From the NCBI RefSeq assembly GCF_018476525.1, contig NZ_JAHCST010000081.1, positions 1 through 35,418 on the forward strand: 35,418 nucleotides of DNA, in the 5' to 3' direction. The notes beneath the pieces are model-generated. The model saw only the letters and a program-made list of their open reading frames with translations, did no database searches and was not told the DNA's origin. This stretch comes from Acrocarpospora catenulata (lineage in GTDB: Bacteria; Actinomycetota; Actinomycetes; Streptosporangiales; Streptosporangiaceae). Within the stretch, counting starts at the first letter, position 1; every line of letters begins with the position of its first letter. Positions 1-8,860 of the stretch are shown here, in pieces. A program made the translations under genes and the position numbers.

Positions 1-83
1 AGGACGTGTCCGCGTACCTTCTGGTTGTTCTTCCGGGCGAACTCGATGAGCTTGTCCGCCGGACCCCAGTTGTCCATCTCCAT
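1..83 (-). pseudogene. GH10 endo-1,4-beta-xylanase-like fragment, 5'-truncated and cut by the window edge
   Basis: Reading leftwards from ATG at 83 (or 77), the minus strand encodes a run with DNWGPADKLIEFARKN followed by QKVRGHVL. This looks like the early part of a glycoside hydrolase family 10 catalytic domain, where a W-x-PAD-xx-(I/V)-xFA segment precedes the VRGH(T/V)LVWH strand. In complete GH10 enzymes this segment is preceded by a signal peptide and about 60 or more domain residues, including an ENxMKW motif. Here the frame upstream of 83 stays open but gives a hydrophobic, unrelated sequence and no ENxMKW. The gene therefore appears to lack its proper 5' end. It continues beyond base 1, so whether the rest is intact cannot be seen. 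The call rests on about 28 residues. Confidence 0.5.
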
Positions 84-203
84 CCTCACCAGAGTCCCCA
101 CCACCCCAACCGGCAAGCCCAACAAGAAAGCCCTGGCCACCCTCGCGCCCCTACTGACCCCCTGACCAGGAGGCGGCCCCGGAGCACGGGAGCCGTCAGC
201 GGG

Positions 204-1634
204 TTAGGCGACGGTTCGGGTGCGGCTGGGGGTGCTGTTGGAGAGGCCGTGGAGGTTGAGGGTTTGGGTGATGGTGCGGAGGGCGCGGTGGAGGGTCATT
301 TCGTCGAGGTGGGCGTAGCCGAGGACGATGCCGTTCTTGGGGAGGCTGTGCTGGTGGTAGTAGGGGGACAGGTCGGTGGTGATGATGTCGCGGTCGCGGA
401 GCTCGCGTACGAGGGTGGCGGCGGGGAGCGACTTGGGGAGTAGGAGGGTGGCTGTGGTGCCGGTTTCGGTGCCCAGGAGGGTGGTTTGCGGGTAGGCGCC
501 GAGGGACTGGCGGAGGAGGGCGCGGCGGGAGGCGTACAGGGTGGCGAGGCGGTCGGTGCGGCGGGTTACGCAGCCGGCGTGGAGGAGGTCGGTGAGGACC
601 TGCTGGTGCAGGTGGGAGGGCGGCTCGGGGCCGAGTGGGACGTGGGCCCGTACGGTGGGGGCCAGGTGGCGGGGGACGACCAGGAAGGCGAGGCGGAGCG
701 CGGGGGTGAGCAGCTCGCGGAATGAGCCGATCATGATGGTGCGGGCCGGGTCGCCGACGGTGAGCAGGCTGGGGCGCGGGTTGACGTTGGGGTTGAACAG
801 GCCGTCGAAGGCGGGCTCGATCACCAGGCCGGCGCGCCTGTTAGCCCAGGCGGCGACGGCCCGGCGGCGCTCGGTGGACATCCGGGCACCGAGGGGGTCG
901 TTCCGTTCGGGGGCCACCAGCACCGCCTCGCAGGCGGCGGGGATCAGGTCGGCGCGGGCCCCGGCGCCGTCCACCGGCACCGGCAGCACGGTGGCGTGCC
1001 GGGCGAGCGCGGCGCGCAGTGCGGGCGGGGCCGGGTCCTCCAGGCCGAGCACCGCGGGCCGCTCGCCCGCGCCGGGCAGGGCCAGCCGGAGCGCCTCGCC
1101 GTACCCGGAGACGACCACCACCTCGTGCTGGTCCAGGATGAGGCCGCGGGAGTCGCGGAGCAGCGCGGCGATCGCCTCGCGGAGCTCGGGCAGGCCGCCC
1201 GGAGGCGGCTCGGCCACCGGGGGCGCCTGGTGGCTGGCCCGGCGCCAGGCGGCCCGCCAGGCGGCCAGCGGGAACGCCTCGGCGGTGAGCTGGCCGGGGC
1301 TCAGGTCCACCGGGCCCCGCGCGGACCCCGCCGACGCGGACGGCCGGGGCGTGCCGCGCTCCTCGGTCCTGGCCCGGGTCGACACGTACGTGCCGGAGCC
1401 GTGCCGGCCGGTGACGTACCCCTCGGCGAAGAGGATCTCGTAGGCGGTCAGCGCCACTCCGCGGGAGACCTGGAGCACCTCGGCCATGGTCCGGGTGGAC
1501 GGCATCCGGGTCCCCGGCGCCAGCTGCCCCGACTCGATGGCCTGCCGCAGTTGGTGGGCGACCTGGTCGTGCAGGGGCAGCGGCAGGCTGCGATCCACCC
1601 GGATCGGGACCTTGAGTCCTTGCGGGTTGCGCAT
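204..1634 (-). CDS. MocR-type transcriptional regulator (GntR HTH plus degenerate aminotransferase-like domain)
   Basis: An N-terminal GntR winged helix (about residues 10-80, with LHDQVAHQLRQAI and GTRMPSTRTMAEVLQVSR) is joined to a fold-type I aminotransferase-like domain. This is the MocR/PdxR architecture, in which the second domain senses PLP or an amino compound. I chose the ATG at 1634, which has GGGGA about 7 nt upstream. An in-frame ATG at 1721 would add 29 residues that do not belong to the family. The usual PLP-lysine motif (GTFSKTLSP-like) reads GSFRELLTP, with Glu at the Lys position (codon 714-716). The usual DDYDxEF is PAFDGLF. It may therefore not form the normal PLP aldimine. 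It is followed by the GH10-like fragment on the same strand. The target is unknown. Confidence 0.88.
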   Translation of the reverse strand: MRNPQGLKVPIRVDRSLPLPLHDQVAHQLRQAIESGQLAPGTRMPSTRTMAEVLQVSRGVALTAYEILFAEGYVTGRHGSGTYVSTRARTEERGTPRPSASAGSARGPVDLSPGQLTAEAFPLAAWRAAWRRASHQAPPVAEPPPGGLPELREAIAALLRDSRGLILDQHEVVVVSGYGEALRLALPGAGERPAVLGLEDPAPPALRAALARHATVLPVPVDGAGARADLIPAACEAVLVAPERNDPLGARMSTERRRAVAAWANRRAGLVIEPAFDGLFNPNVNPRPSLLTVGDPARTIMIGSFRELLTPALRLAFLVVPRHLAPTVRAHVPLGPEPPSHLHQQVLTDLLHAGCVTRRTDRLATLYASRRALLRQSLGAYPQTTLLGTETGTTATLLLPKSLPAATLVRELRDRDIITTDLSPYYHQHSLPKNGIVLGYAHLDEMTLHRALRTITQTLNLHGLSNSTPSRTRTVA

Positions 1635-1750
1635 CGATTTCCCCATTTCCTGAGCATGCCGCACCAGATGGCTCAGGGCGGCCGGAGGGATTCCGGCCGC
1701 CCCGCACTCAAGGCGTGACATCCCGTTCCACGGGATGGAACCAAGCGGAT

Positions 1751-3688
1751 CTATCGGTCAGCGGGGCGGTAGCAGCAGCGCAGACCGGTCTGCACGGTGG
1801 TGCGGAGCTCCTCGCCGATCACCGGGTCGGCCTCGGCGATCCGGCTGAGCGCGCGGCGGATGGCCTTGCCCACCGCGATCCTGGCCCGCTCCTCGCTGCC
1901 GGTGAAGCGGCGCACCCGGCCGCCCATGCCGGTGGCGGCGGCCAGCTCGTCGATCAGCCAGTCCCGCTCGGCCCGCAGCGCCTCGGCCCTGGCCAGGTCG
2001 TGCTGCGCCTCCAGCTCGTCGATCTCGGCCTGCAGCTGGGCCAGCCGCTGCTTGTAGGTGCGCTTGGCCTGCTCGTCCAGGAGCGGCTGGCCCGAGTCGG
2101 ACTCGCTCGCGGCGGTGCCGGGCCCGGCCGCCAGGTCGGTGGCCCGGATCTCGCAGCCCGGGTTGGCGATCAGCGTGGCCAGGTGGCGCATGCCGACGCT
2201 GTGGTCGACCAGCACGGTCCGGCCGCCCAGCTCGATCTGCCAGTGCCGTCCGTGCCGCCGGCACCGGCCGACGTCGTTGGACTTGATCGGGGTGGTCGTG
2301 GCGGGCTCGATGGGCAGCACCATGCCGAGTTCGGCGGCCTCCTGGGCGGCCTGCTTCAGCTCCCGGTCGGCGGCCTGGTCGTGCGAGCCGTTCCGCCGGG
2401 CCAGCGCCTGGCCCAGCCGCCACCGCGACAGCACCGCGGCGGGCCAGTGCCCGAGCGCCAGGTTGTCCTGTACGGCCCCGCGCAGGTGTTCCGCCGCCCG
2501 GTCCACGTCGCCGGTGGTCAGGCAGGCCACGCCGAGCGCGTGCCGTACCGAGCCGAAGCAGGAGACCCCGATGCTGACGACGACCGGCAGGTGGGCGAAC
2601 GGGGTGAGCAGCTCGTGCGCCCGGGCGGCGGTCTCGTGGTCGTCCAGCAGGTGGGCCGCCTCCACCACGCCGAACATGGTGGTCAGCCAGCTGCTGGAGC
2701 GGGGCAGGTCGGCCAGGTCGCGGCCGCGCAGCCGGGCCAGCATGCCGGCGGCCAGGCGGCGGTCCCCGGCGCTGGCGGCGGCCACCGCCAGCGCGGCGAA
2801 GTAGGAGTTGTCCACCGCGCTCAGCATCGGCGAGTTGACCATCTCCAGCAGCACCGGGACCAGCTCCCCGATCCGGCCCTGGAACCAGCGGATGGTGCCG
2901 AGCTGGCCGCCGTACCAGCCGGTGGTGTCCACGTCTCCGGCCGCGCTGCCGCGCTCGGCGGAGAGGTTGGCCAGGGTCTCGGCCTGGCCGAACCGGCCGG
3001 CGCGGATGGCCAGCATGACGTCCATGGCGCTGACCACGAAGCCGATGGCGCGGTGGTCGTGCAGGCTGAGCCGGGAGCGCAGCTCCTCCAGGCACCGCTC
3101 GGCGTGCGGGTCCCCGGCCAGGAAGCGGTCCACGGTCTGCCAGAGCAGCCCCATGAGCAGGTCGCCGCGGCGGCCGGTGGACCCGGCCTGGGCGACCATC
3201 TCCTCGGCCAGGTCGGCCCGGAGCATGCCGTGCTCGGGCGCCAGCAGGCAGTGGTGGGCCAGGCTGAGCGCCTCGGTCAGGGCCTGCGTGTCACCGGACC
3301 TGCGGGCCTCCCCGACGGTCTTGATGATGCCGGCGTACTCGGCGTTCCGGTAGTCCTCCTCGCCGGCCAGCCTGGCGCGCAGCCGGAGCGCCAGCGGGCC
3401 GCGCGGGTCGATCAGGCTCAGCGCGTGTCGCTGGCGCATCCGGATCAGGCCGGCCTCCGCGGCGGTGCGGTGCTCGTGCACCCACACCCCGCCGAGCCCC
3501 AGGGCCGCGCGGGCCATCGCCTCGGTGTCGCCCGCCCCCTGGGCCATCCGGTAGGCGTCGTCGAACCAGCGGCGGGCCGCCTGCAGGTCACCGTCCACGT
3601 GCAGGGCGCGCTCGCCCGCCACCAGTGTGAATTCGATGCCGTCGGCGAAGTCGGCTGAGCAGGCCTCCAACCCCTGTACCAAGCTCAC
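1751..3688 (-). CDS. TPR-type regulatory protein with conserved actinobacterial C-terminal tail, no ATPase domain
   Basis: This 645-aa protein is soluble, with no signal peptide or membrane segment. Roughly residues 1-430 are alpha-helical repeats like the TPR part of large actinobacterial AAA/STAND regulators. The C-terminal 170 residues contain GMRHLATLIANPGCEI, a charged coiled coil (YKQRLAQLQAEIDELEAQ), and an end segment with ARIAVGKAIRRALSRI and TGLRCCYRP. From memory, that tail recurs at the ends of actinobacterial AAA-ATPase and adenylate-cyclase-like regulators, but no P-loop or DNA-binding domain is visible here. The start is GTG at 3688 with AGGA about 5 nt upstream. It lies downstream of the acetate symporter on the same strand, separated by 138 bp. 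The function is unknown, possibly a scaffold or signalling protein. Confidence 0.7.
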   Translation of the reverse strand: MSLVQGLEACSADFADGIEFTLVAGERALHVDGDLQAARRWFDDAYRMAQGAGDTEAMARAALGLGGVWVHEHRTAAEAGLIRMRQRHALSLIDPRGPLALRLRARLAGEEDYRNAEYAGIIKTVGEARRSGDTQALTEALSLAHHCLLAPEHGMLRADLAEEMVAQAGSTGRRGDLLMGLLWQTVDRFLAGDPHAERCLEELRSRLSLHDHRAIGFVVSAMDVMLAIRAGRFGQAETLANLSAERGSAAGDVDTTGWYGGQLGTIRWFQGRIGELVPVLLEMVNSPMLSAVDNSYFAALAVAAASAGDRRLAAGMLARLRGRDLADLPRSSSWLTTMFGVVEAAHLLDDHETAARAHELLTPFAHLPVVVSIGVSCFGSVRHALGVACLTTGDVDRAAEHLRGAVQDNLALGHWPAAVLSRWRLGQALARRNGSHDQAADRELKQAAQEAAELGMVLPIEPATTTPIKSNDVGRCRRHGRHWQIELGGRTVLVDHSVGMRHLATLIANPGCEIRATDLAAGPGTAASESDSGQPLLDEQAKRTYKQRLAQLQAEIDELEAQHDLARAEALRAERDWLIDELAAATGMGGRVRRFTGSEERARIAVGKAIRRALSRIAEADPVIGEELRTTVQTGLRCCYRPADR

Positions 3689-3826
3689 GGCTTCCTCTCA
3701 TCCTGCAGGTCGATAGTGCGGTTCCTCCAGGGCTTCTCCCCGTACGTCCCCTAGTGAGCCGCATCCCGCTTGCACGTTCCTTGATGGCCACTTTCTCCGG
3801 CCGGCGTGTGACGCAGCGGTGGACTT

Positions 3827-5512
3827 CTATCGGCGGTGCCGGGGCGTCTGGTGGGAGCCGGTTCCGGTCAGCGCGCGCACCGAGAGCTCGTCGTACCGCT
3901 CCGGGTCGGCCTTCTCCCGGCTGAGCAGGGTGCCGGCGACCGCGCAGAGGAAGCCGAACGGGATGGAGACCAGGCCGGGGTTCTCCAGCGGGAAGAGCTG
4001 GAAGTCGATCCCGGCCGGCAGCAGCGACAGGCTCGCCCCGGTGACCGGGTCGACCTTGCCGGAGACCACCGGGGACAGCGCCATCAGCAGCAGCGACCCT
4101 GCCAGCCCGCCGTAGATCCCGGCCACCGCGCCCGCCGCGTTGAAGCGCTTCCAGAACAGGGAGAGCACGATGGCCGGCAGGTTGGCCGAGGCGGCCATGG
4201 CGAAGGCCAGCGCCACCAGGAAGGCCACGTTCAGGTCGCGGGCCACCACCGCGAGCACCACGGCCACCGTGCCGATCAGGAAGGCGGCGAACCGGGCCAC
4301 CGCCACCTCCTGGGACTCGCGCGGGCGGCCCAGCATCAGCACGTGGCCGAAGTAGTCGTGGGCCAGCGAGGTGGAGGAGGCCAGTACCAGGCCGGAGACC
4401 ACGGCCAGGATGGTGGCGAAGGCGACCGCGCCGATGAAGGCCAGCAGGATGTCGCCGCCGACCGGGCCCCCGGCGAACTCGCCGAGCGAGTGCGCCAGCT
4501 GGAGCGCGGCGGTGTTGCCGGTCGGGTCCTGTGCGGTGATCGCCTGCTGGCCGACCACCGCGGTGGCGCCGAACCCGAGCGCCAGCGTCATCAGGTAGAA
4601 CAGGCCGACCAGGCCGATCGCCCAGTTCACCGAGGTGCGCGCGGCGCGGGCGTCGGGCACGGTGTAGAAGCGGCTGACGATGTGCGGCAGGCCGGCGGTG
4701 CCGAGCACCAGGGCCAGGGCCAGGCTGATGAAGTCGAGTTTGTTGATCAGCGTGCGCAGCGGGTCGCCGTCGATCTCCTTGCCGAACCGCAGGCCGGGCC
4801 GGAGGAAGTCGGCGGAGCGGCCGCTGGCCCTGGCCGCCGCGCCGAGCATCTCGCTGAGGTTGAAGCCGAACCGGCCGAGCACCAGCAGGGTGAGGACGAG
4901 GGTGCCGGCCATCAGCAGCACGGCCTTGATGATCTGCACCCAGGTGGTGCCCTTCATGCCGCCGTACGTGACGTAGAAGATCATCATCATCCCGACCACG
5001 ATGATGGTCAGCACCTTGGCGGCTCCCGCCGACATGCCGAGGAAGCTCTCCCCGGGGTGGATGCCGAGCAGCAGGGAGACCAGCGCGCCCGCGCCGACCA
5101 TCTGGGCGAGCAGGTAGAACACCGACACGGTGACCGTGGACACGGCCGCCGCGGTGCGGACCGCGGGCTGCCGCCTGGCCCGGTAGGAGAGCACGTCGGC
5201 CATGGTGAACCTGCCCGCGTTCCGCATCAGCTCGACCAGCAGCAGGGTGAGCAGCCAGGCCACCAGGAAGCCGATGGAGTACAGGAAGCCGTCGTAGCCG
5301 GAGAGCGCGATGATCCCGGCGATGCCGAGGAAGGACGCGGCGGACATGTAGTCCCCGGCCAGCGCCAGGCCGTTCTGCGGCCCGGAGAAGGCCCGGCCGC
5401 CGGCGTAGAAGTCGTCGGCGCCCCGGGTGGTGGCCCGGGCCCAGACGGTGATGACCAGGGTGATCACGATGAAGATGAGGAAGAGCCCGAAGGTCAGCAG
5501 ACGGCCGCTCAT
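3827..5512 (-). CDS. Sodium:solute symporter family cation/acetate (monocarboxylate) permease
   Basis: This 561-aa polytopic membrane protein has about 13 hydrophobic segments. It carries the sodium:solute symporter N-terminal signature around residues 35-66 (DDFYAGGRAFSGPQNGLAL, then GDYMSAASFLG), as in ActP and MctC. These proteins import acetate, and in some cases pyruvate or propionate, with a cation across the cytoplasmic membrane. The start ATG overlaps the stop of the upstream DUF485 gene by 4 bp (ATGA), so translation is probably coupled. The DUF485-symporter pair is the usual arrangement for this subfamily. The exact substrate cannot be read from sequence, so no gene symbol is given. 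Confidence 0.92.
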   Translation of the reverse strand: MSGRLLTFGLFLIFIVITLVITVWARATTRGADDFYAGGRAFSGPQNGLALAGDYMSAASFLGIAGIIALSGYDGFLYSIGFLVAWLLTLLLVELMRNAGRFTMADVLSYRARRQPAVRTAAAVSTVTVSVFYLLAQMVGAGALVSLLLGIHPGESFLGMSAGAAKVLTIIVVGMMMIFYVTYGGMKGTTWVQIIKAVLLMAGTLVLTLLVLGRFGFNLSEMLGAAARASGRSADFLRPGLRFGKEIDGDPLRTLINKLDFISLALALVLGTAGLPHIVSRFYTVPDARAARTSVNWAIGLVGLFYLMTLALGFGATAVVGQQAITAQDPTGNTAALQLAHSLGEFAGGPVGGDILLAFIGAVAFATILAVVSGLVLASSTSLAHDYFGHVLMLGRPRESQEVAVARFAAFLIGTVAVVLAVVARDLNVAFLVALAFAMAASANLPAIVLSLFWKRFNAAGAVAGIYGGLAGSLLLMALSPVVSGKVDPVTGASLSLLPAGIDFQLFPLENPGLVSIPFGFLCAVAGTLLSREKADPERYDELSVRALTGTGSHQTPRHRR

Positions 5513-5922
5513 CGGTGGCTCCCGCGCCGGTGCCGGGGTGTCCAGTTCTCGATCCTGCGGCGCTCGGCCAGGACCCGTTCCTGGCGTTCCCGTTCGGCCC
5601 GGCGTTCGGCGGCCTCATCCCGGAGCTGGGCGGAGATCGGGTCCAGCTTGCGCCGGGCGTACCGGGAGTACCGCCAGGCCAGCAGGAAGGTGGAGGCGAA
5701 CTGCAGGATGCCGAGCAGCAGGGCCACGTTGATGTGGCCGAGGGCCGGGCGGGCCATGAAGTCGCGGGCGAAGGCCGACAGCGCGATGTAGAGGAAGTAC
5801 CAGGCCAGGAACGATCCCACGATGGTCGTGGCCAGCCGCCGGAACCTGGTTCTGAGCAGACGGAACCGCCGGTCGCTCGCCAGCGCCGCGAAGTCCCCGC
5901 CGGGGGTGGCCGGTCCCGTCAT
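5509..5922 (-). CDS. DUF485 membrane protein, partner of the acetate symporter
   Basis: This 137-aa protein has two transmembrane segments, at about residues 31-51 (with SFLAWYFLYIALSAFA) and 64-86 (with INVALLLGILQFASTFLLAW). A basic, Glu/Arg-rich cytoplasmic tail with REAAERRAERERQERV follows. This is the DUF485 (YjcH-like) family, which is almost always encoded directly before ActP-type symporters. It has no established biochemical role and is assumed to assist the symporter. GGAGG lies 6 nt before the ATG. The stop codon overlaps the symporter start by 4 bp. A 7-bp inverted repeat and a 12-bp palindrome lie just upstream. Confidence 0.9.
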   Translation of the reverse strand: MTGPATPGGDFAALASDRRFRLLRTRFRRLATTIVGSFLAWYFLYIALSAFARDFMARPALGHINVALLLGILQFASTFLLAWRYSRYARRKLDPISAQLRDEAAERRAERERQERVLAERRRIENWTPRHRRGSHR

Positions 5923-5945
5923 GGGGATCCTCCCTGATTACCCTA

Positions 5946-6000
5946 TGTGGTTGTTCGACTCCATAAAGAAACCACACGATGCATGGCTTTTTCCGGAAAA
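5946..6000. promoter_or_regulatory. Inverted repeat and AT-rich palindrome upstream of the DUF485-symporter operon
   Basis: The 87-bp gap between NAD kinase and DUF485 holds TGTGGTT (5946-5952) and AACCACA (5970-5976), a 7-bp inverted repeat with a 17-nt spacer. It also holds the perfect palindrome TTTTCCGGAAAA (5989-6000). The gap is unusually AT-rich for this genome. Either element could be an operator for the acetate operon. Neither has a run of T that would suggest an intrinsic terminator. The role is inferred. Confidence 0.35.
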
Positions 6001-6009
6001 CGCGGAAGC

Positions 6010-6867
6010 TCAGTAGGCTTCGGCGCTGCCGATCACCTGGAGTTTGCGGCGGGCTCGCTCGTAGAAGGTGGTGGTGCCCAGCCGTACCACGTAGGCGGCC
6101 GAGACCTGGGCGCTGACGGTCAGCGCCTGGCCGGCCGTCAGGCGTCCGGCGACCTGGCCGTCCACCTCGACGGCCAGCGGGCCGCTGCTGGGCAGCACCT
6201 CCAGGGTGACCTCCTCGTCCACCGAGAGCATCATGGTCCGGTTGAAGGTGGAGTGCGCGGCGGCGGGGACCACCAGGAAGCCGGACACGGTGGGCGAGAC
6301 GATCGGCCCGCCCGCCGAGAAGCTGTACGCGGTGGACCCGGTCGCGGTGGCCACGATCACCGCGTCCGCGGCGAACCGGACGAACGGCACGCCGTCCACC
6401 GCGACCGCCACCGCGGCCAGCCCCTCCCCGGGGGTGCGGACCAGGGCGATGTCGTTGAAGGCGCGGACCTCGCCGGTCCCCGGGATCATGGTCTGCACGG
6501 CCATCCGGGGCTCCACCGTGTACCGCCGGTTGTCGATGGCCGACAGCGCCGGGGCCAGCTCGTGTACGTCGATCTCGGCGAGGAAGCCGAGCTTGCCCAC
6601 GTTGACGCCGAGCACGGGGGTGCTCCGGCCGGTGTTGAGCCGCATGGCGCGCAGCATGGTGCCGTCCCCGCCCAGGCTGACCAGCAGGTTGGAGCGGCCC
6701 GCCAGGGTGGCGGCGTCCACCGGGACGGCGCTGCAGTCGATGCGGTCCACCTCGTCGTACAGGCCGAGCACGGTCACCTCGCGCAGCCGCGCCCATTCGA
6801 TGATCGTGTCAATGGCCTCCCGGGGATTCCGGCGGGGGTGCAGCACTATGCCGACCGTTTTCACCAT
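6010..6867 (-). CDS. nadK: NAD kinase (ATP/polyphosphate-dependent)
   Basis: The enzyme phosphorylates NAD+ to NADP+ in the cytoplasm. The nucleotide-binding motif LVSLGGDGTMLRAM is at about residue 60. The second conserved block, AFNDIALVR, replaces the common LNE form. The third block, ATATGSTAYSFSAGGPI, is the NAD-binding TGSTAYxxSAGGP signature. The N-terminus GIVLHPRRN is typical. From the ATG at 6867 the protein has 285 residues, a normal length. An ATG at 6873 and one at 6912 are also in frame, and no strong ribosome site decides between them. It is divergent from the kdp operon and lies upstream of the DUF485-symporter pair on the same strand, with an 87-bp gap. Confidence 0.95.
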   Translation of the reverse strand: MVKTVGIVLHPRRNPREAIDTIIEWARLREVTVLGLYDEVDRIDCSAVPVDAATLAGRSNLLVSLGGDGTMLRAMRLNTGRSTPVLGVNVGKLGFLAEIDVHELAPALSAIDNRRYTVEPRMAVQTMIPGTGEVRAFNDIALVRTPGEGLAAVAVAVDGVPFVRFAADAVIVATATGSTAYSFSAGGPIVSPTVSGFLVVPAAAHSTFNRTMMLSVDEEVTLEVLPSSGPLAVEVDGQVAGRLTAGQALTVSAQVSAAYVVRLGTTTFYERARRKLQVIGSAEAY

Positions 6868-7044
6868 GCCCATGCCGTAACTATGGGCCGGGCCGTGTGA
6901 CATTCGCGTCAACAGTCGGCCCGGCCGGTTATAGAACCCGTCAAGAAGCCTAAAACCGCCAAATTCACGGGCATTGCTCTGCTCAGAGGGCCGTGCACCA
7001 CCGCCACGGCACAGAACACGAAATTTCCGGATTTAGGGGCATTT
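6868..7044. other. Divergent intergenic region between nadK and the kdp operon
   Basis: These 177 bp must hold the kdp promoter and probably the nadK promoter. I could not assign a convincing -35/-10 pair for either. A possible leader hairpin is GCCGTG (6990-6995) with CACGGC (7005-7010). AGGGGC lies about 5 nt before the first kdp-operon start codon. No coding sequence is visible. Confidence 0.4.
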
Positions 7045-7128
7045 ATGGGTGACGTGGTGTTCGTGGCGCTGACCTTCGCGGTCTTCGCGGTGGCCGGGCT
7101 GCTGGTCCGGGCGGTGGAACGGCTGTGA
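7045..7128 (+). CDS. 27-residue single-pass membrane peptide, first cistron of the kdp operon
   Basis: This ORF starts with ATG at 7045 behind AGGGGC. It encodes a 27-residue peptide that begins [20 protein letters not shown] and ends VRAVERL. It is one hydrophobic helix with a positively charged end. Its stop overlaps the GTG of kdpF by 4 bp (GTGA), exactly as kdpF overlaps kdpA, so it is very likely a translated member of the operon. It is not KdpF, which follows separately. I recall similar micro-ORFs ahead of actinobacterial kdpF but know of no assigned function. It may be an extra small subunit or a regulator of the pump. Confidence 0.7.
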   Translation: MGDVVFVALTFAVFAVAGLLVRAVERL

Positions 7129-7217
7129 GCACGGCCAACCTGATCGGCCTGGTGGCCGCCGTGGTGCTGACGGTCTATCTGGTGGCCGCCCTGCTCTTCC
7201 CGGAACGGTTCCAGTGA
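7125..7217 (+). CDS. kdpF: K+-transporting ATPase small subunit KdpF
   Basis: This 30-residue single-pass membrane peptide starts at GTG 7125. It has the typical KdpF pattern: [20 protein letters not shown], then the ending FPERFQ, close to the LLFPE(R/K)F ending of known KdpF proteins. KdpF stabilises the KdpABC complex. It overlaps the preceding micro-ORF and the following kdpA by 4 bp each, so the three are translationally coupled. Confidence 0.9.
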   Translation: MSTANLIGLVAAVVLTVYLVAALLFPERFQ

Positions 7218-8860
7218 GCGCCCTGTTCATCCTGTGCATCGTGGCGGTGCTGGCGCTCACCCACCGGCCGCTCGGCGACTACCTGTACCGCGTCTACGCC
7301 ATCTCCCGCCACCTGCGGCTTGAGCGCGCCATCTACCGCCTGGTGGGGGTCCACCCCGACGCCGAGCAGCGCTGGAACGGCTACGCCCGGAGCCTGCTCG
7401 CCTTCTCGCTGCTCTCGGTGCTGCTGGTGTACGCCCTGCAACGCCTCCAGCACCTGCTCCCGCTGAGCCTCGGCCACCCCCCGGTCACCGACCACGTGGC
7501 CTGGAACACCGCCATCAGCTTCGTCACCAACACCAACTGGCAGTCGTACGCGGGCGAGTCCACCATGGGCCACCTCGTCCAGGCGGTCGCGCTGGCGGTC
7601 CAGAACTTCCTCTCCGCGGCGGCCGGGATGGCGGTCGGCATCGCCCTGGTCCGCGGTTTCGCCCGGCACCGCACGGACACCGTCGGCAACTTCTGGGTGG
7701 ACCTGACCCGGGGCACCGTACGCGTGCTGCTCCCGATCGCGTTCGTCGCCGCCCTGATCCTGGCCGCGGGCGGGGTGGTGCAGAACTTCGCGGCCGCGCA
7801 CGAGGTGACCACGCTCGCCGGAACCCCCCAGGCCATCACCGGCGGCCCGGTGGCCTCCCAGGAGTCCATCAAGCTGCTGGGCACCAACGGCGGCGGCTTC
7901 TACGGCACCAACTCGGCCCACCCGTTCGAGAACCCCGCCCCCTGGACCAACTGGCTGGAGATCCTGCTCATGCTGGTCATCCCGTTCGCGCTGCCGCGCA
8001 CCTTCGGCCGCATGGTCGGCCAGCCCCGCCAGGGCTACGCCATCCTCGCCGTGATGACCGTGCTCGCCCTGCTCAGCGTGTGCCTGACCACCGCCGCCGA
8101 GCTCACCGGCCACGCCACCGTGCCCCAGGCGGCCGGGGCCGCGCTGGAGGGCAAGGAGGTCAGGTTCGGCGTGCCCGGCTCCGCCGTCTTCGCCGCCGCC
8201 GCCACGCTGACCAGCGGGGGCGCGACCAACTCGGCGTACGACTCGTTCACCCCGCTGGGCGGCATGCTGGCCATGTTCAACATGATGCTCGGCGAGGTGG
8301 CCCCCGGCGGCGTCGGCTCCGGCCTGTACGGCATGCTCATCCTGGCCGTGATCAGCGTCTTCGTGGCCGGTCTGATGGTCGGCCGCACCCCGGAGTACCT
8401 CGGCAAGCACATCGGCTCCCGGGAGATCAAGCTGGCCTCCCTCTACTTCCTGACCACCCCGGTCCTGGTGCTCACCGGCACCGCCCTGGCCATCGGCAAC
8501 CAGGCCGGCAGGGCCGGCATGCTGAACACCGGCGCGCACGGCTTCTCCGAGATCCTGTACGCCTTCACCAGCGCCGCCAACAACAACGGCTCGGCCTTCG
8601 CCGGGCTCACCGCCGCCACCCCCTGGTACGACGTGGCCCTCGGCCTGGCGATGGCCTTCGGCCGCTTCCTGCCCATGGTCTTCGTTCTGGCCCTGGCCGG
8701 GTCCCTGGCGGCCCAGTCCCCGGTGCCGGTCTCGGCCGGGACGCTGCCCACCCACCGCCCGCAGTTCGTCGGCCTGGTGGCCGGGGTCACCCTGATCGTG
8801 GTCGGCCTCACCTACCTGCCGGCCCTGGCCCTCGGCCCGCTCGCGGAGGGGATCCGCTGA
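7214..8860 (+). CDS. kdpA: K+-transporting ATPase subunit A, the K+-channel-like subunit
   Basis: KdpA binds and conducts K+ in the KdpFABC pump. The 548-aa protein has about 10 membrane segments. It carries the selectivity-filter-like signature [20 protein letters not shown] near residue 220, other filter-region sequences ([27 protein letters not shown]) and [15 protein letters not shown] near residue 455. The start is GTG at 7214, overlapping the kdpF stop by 4 bp. The stop overlaps the kdpB ATG by one base (TGATG). The length is normal for the family. Confidence 0.98.
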   Translation: MSALFILCIVAVLALTHRPLGDYLYRVYAISRHLRLERAIYRLVGVHPDAEQRWNGYARSLLAFSLLSVLLVYALQRLQHLLPLSLGHPPVTDHVAWNTAISFVTNTNWQSYAGESTMGHLVQAVALAVQNFLSAAAGMAVGIALVRGFARHRTDTVGNFWVDLTRGTVRVLLPIAFVAALILAAGGVVQNFAAAHEVTTLAGTPQAITGGPVASQESIKLLGTNGGGFYGTNSAHPFENPAPWTNWLEILLMLVIPFALPRTFGRMVGQPRQGYAILAVMTVLALLSVCLTTAAELTGHATVPQAAGAALEGKEVRFGVPGSAVFAAAATLTSGGATNSAYDSFTPLGGMLAMFNMMLGEVAPGGVGSGLYGMLILAVISVFVAGLMVGRTPEYLGKHIGSREIKLASLYFLTTPVLVLTGTALAIGNQAGRAGMLNTGAHGFSEILYAFTSAANNNGSAFAGLTAATPWYDVALGLAMAFGRFLPMVFVLALAGSLAAQSPVPVSAGTLPTHRPQFVGLVAGVTLIVVGLTYLPALALGPLAEGIR

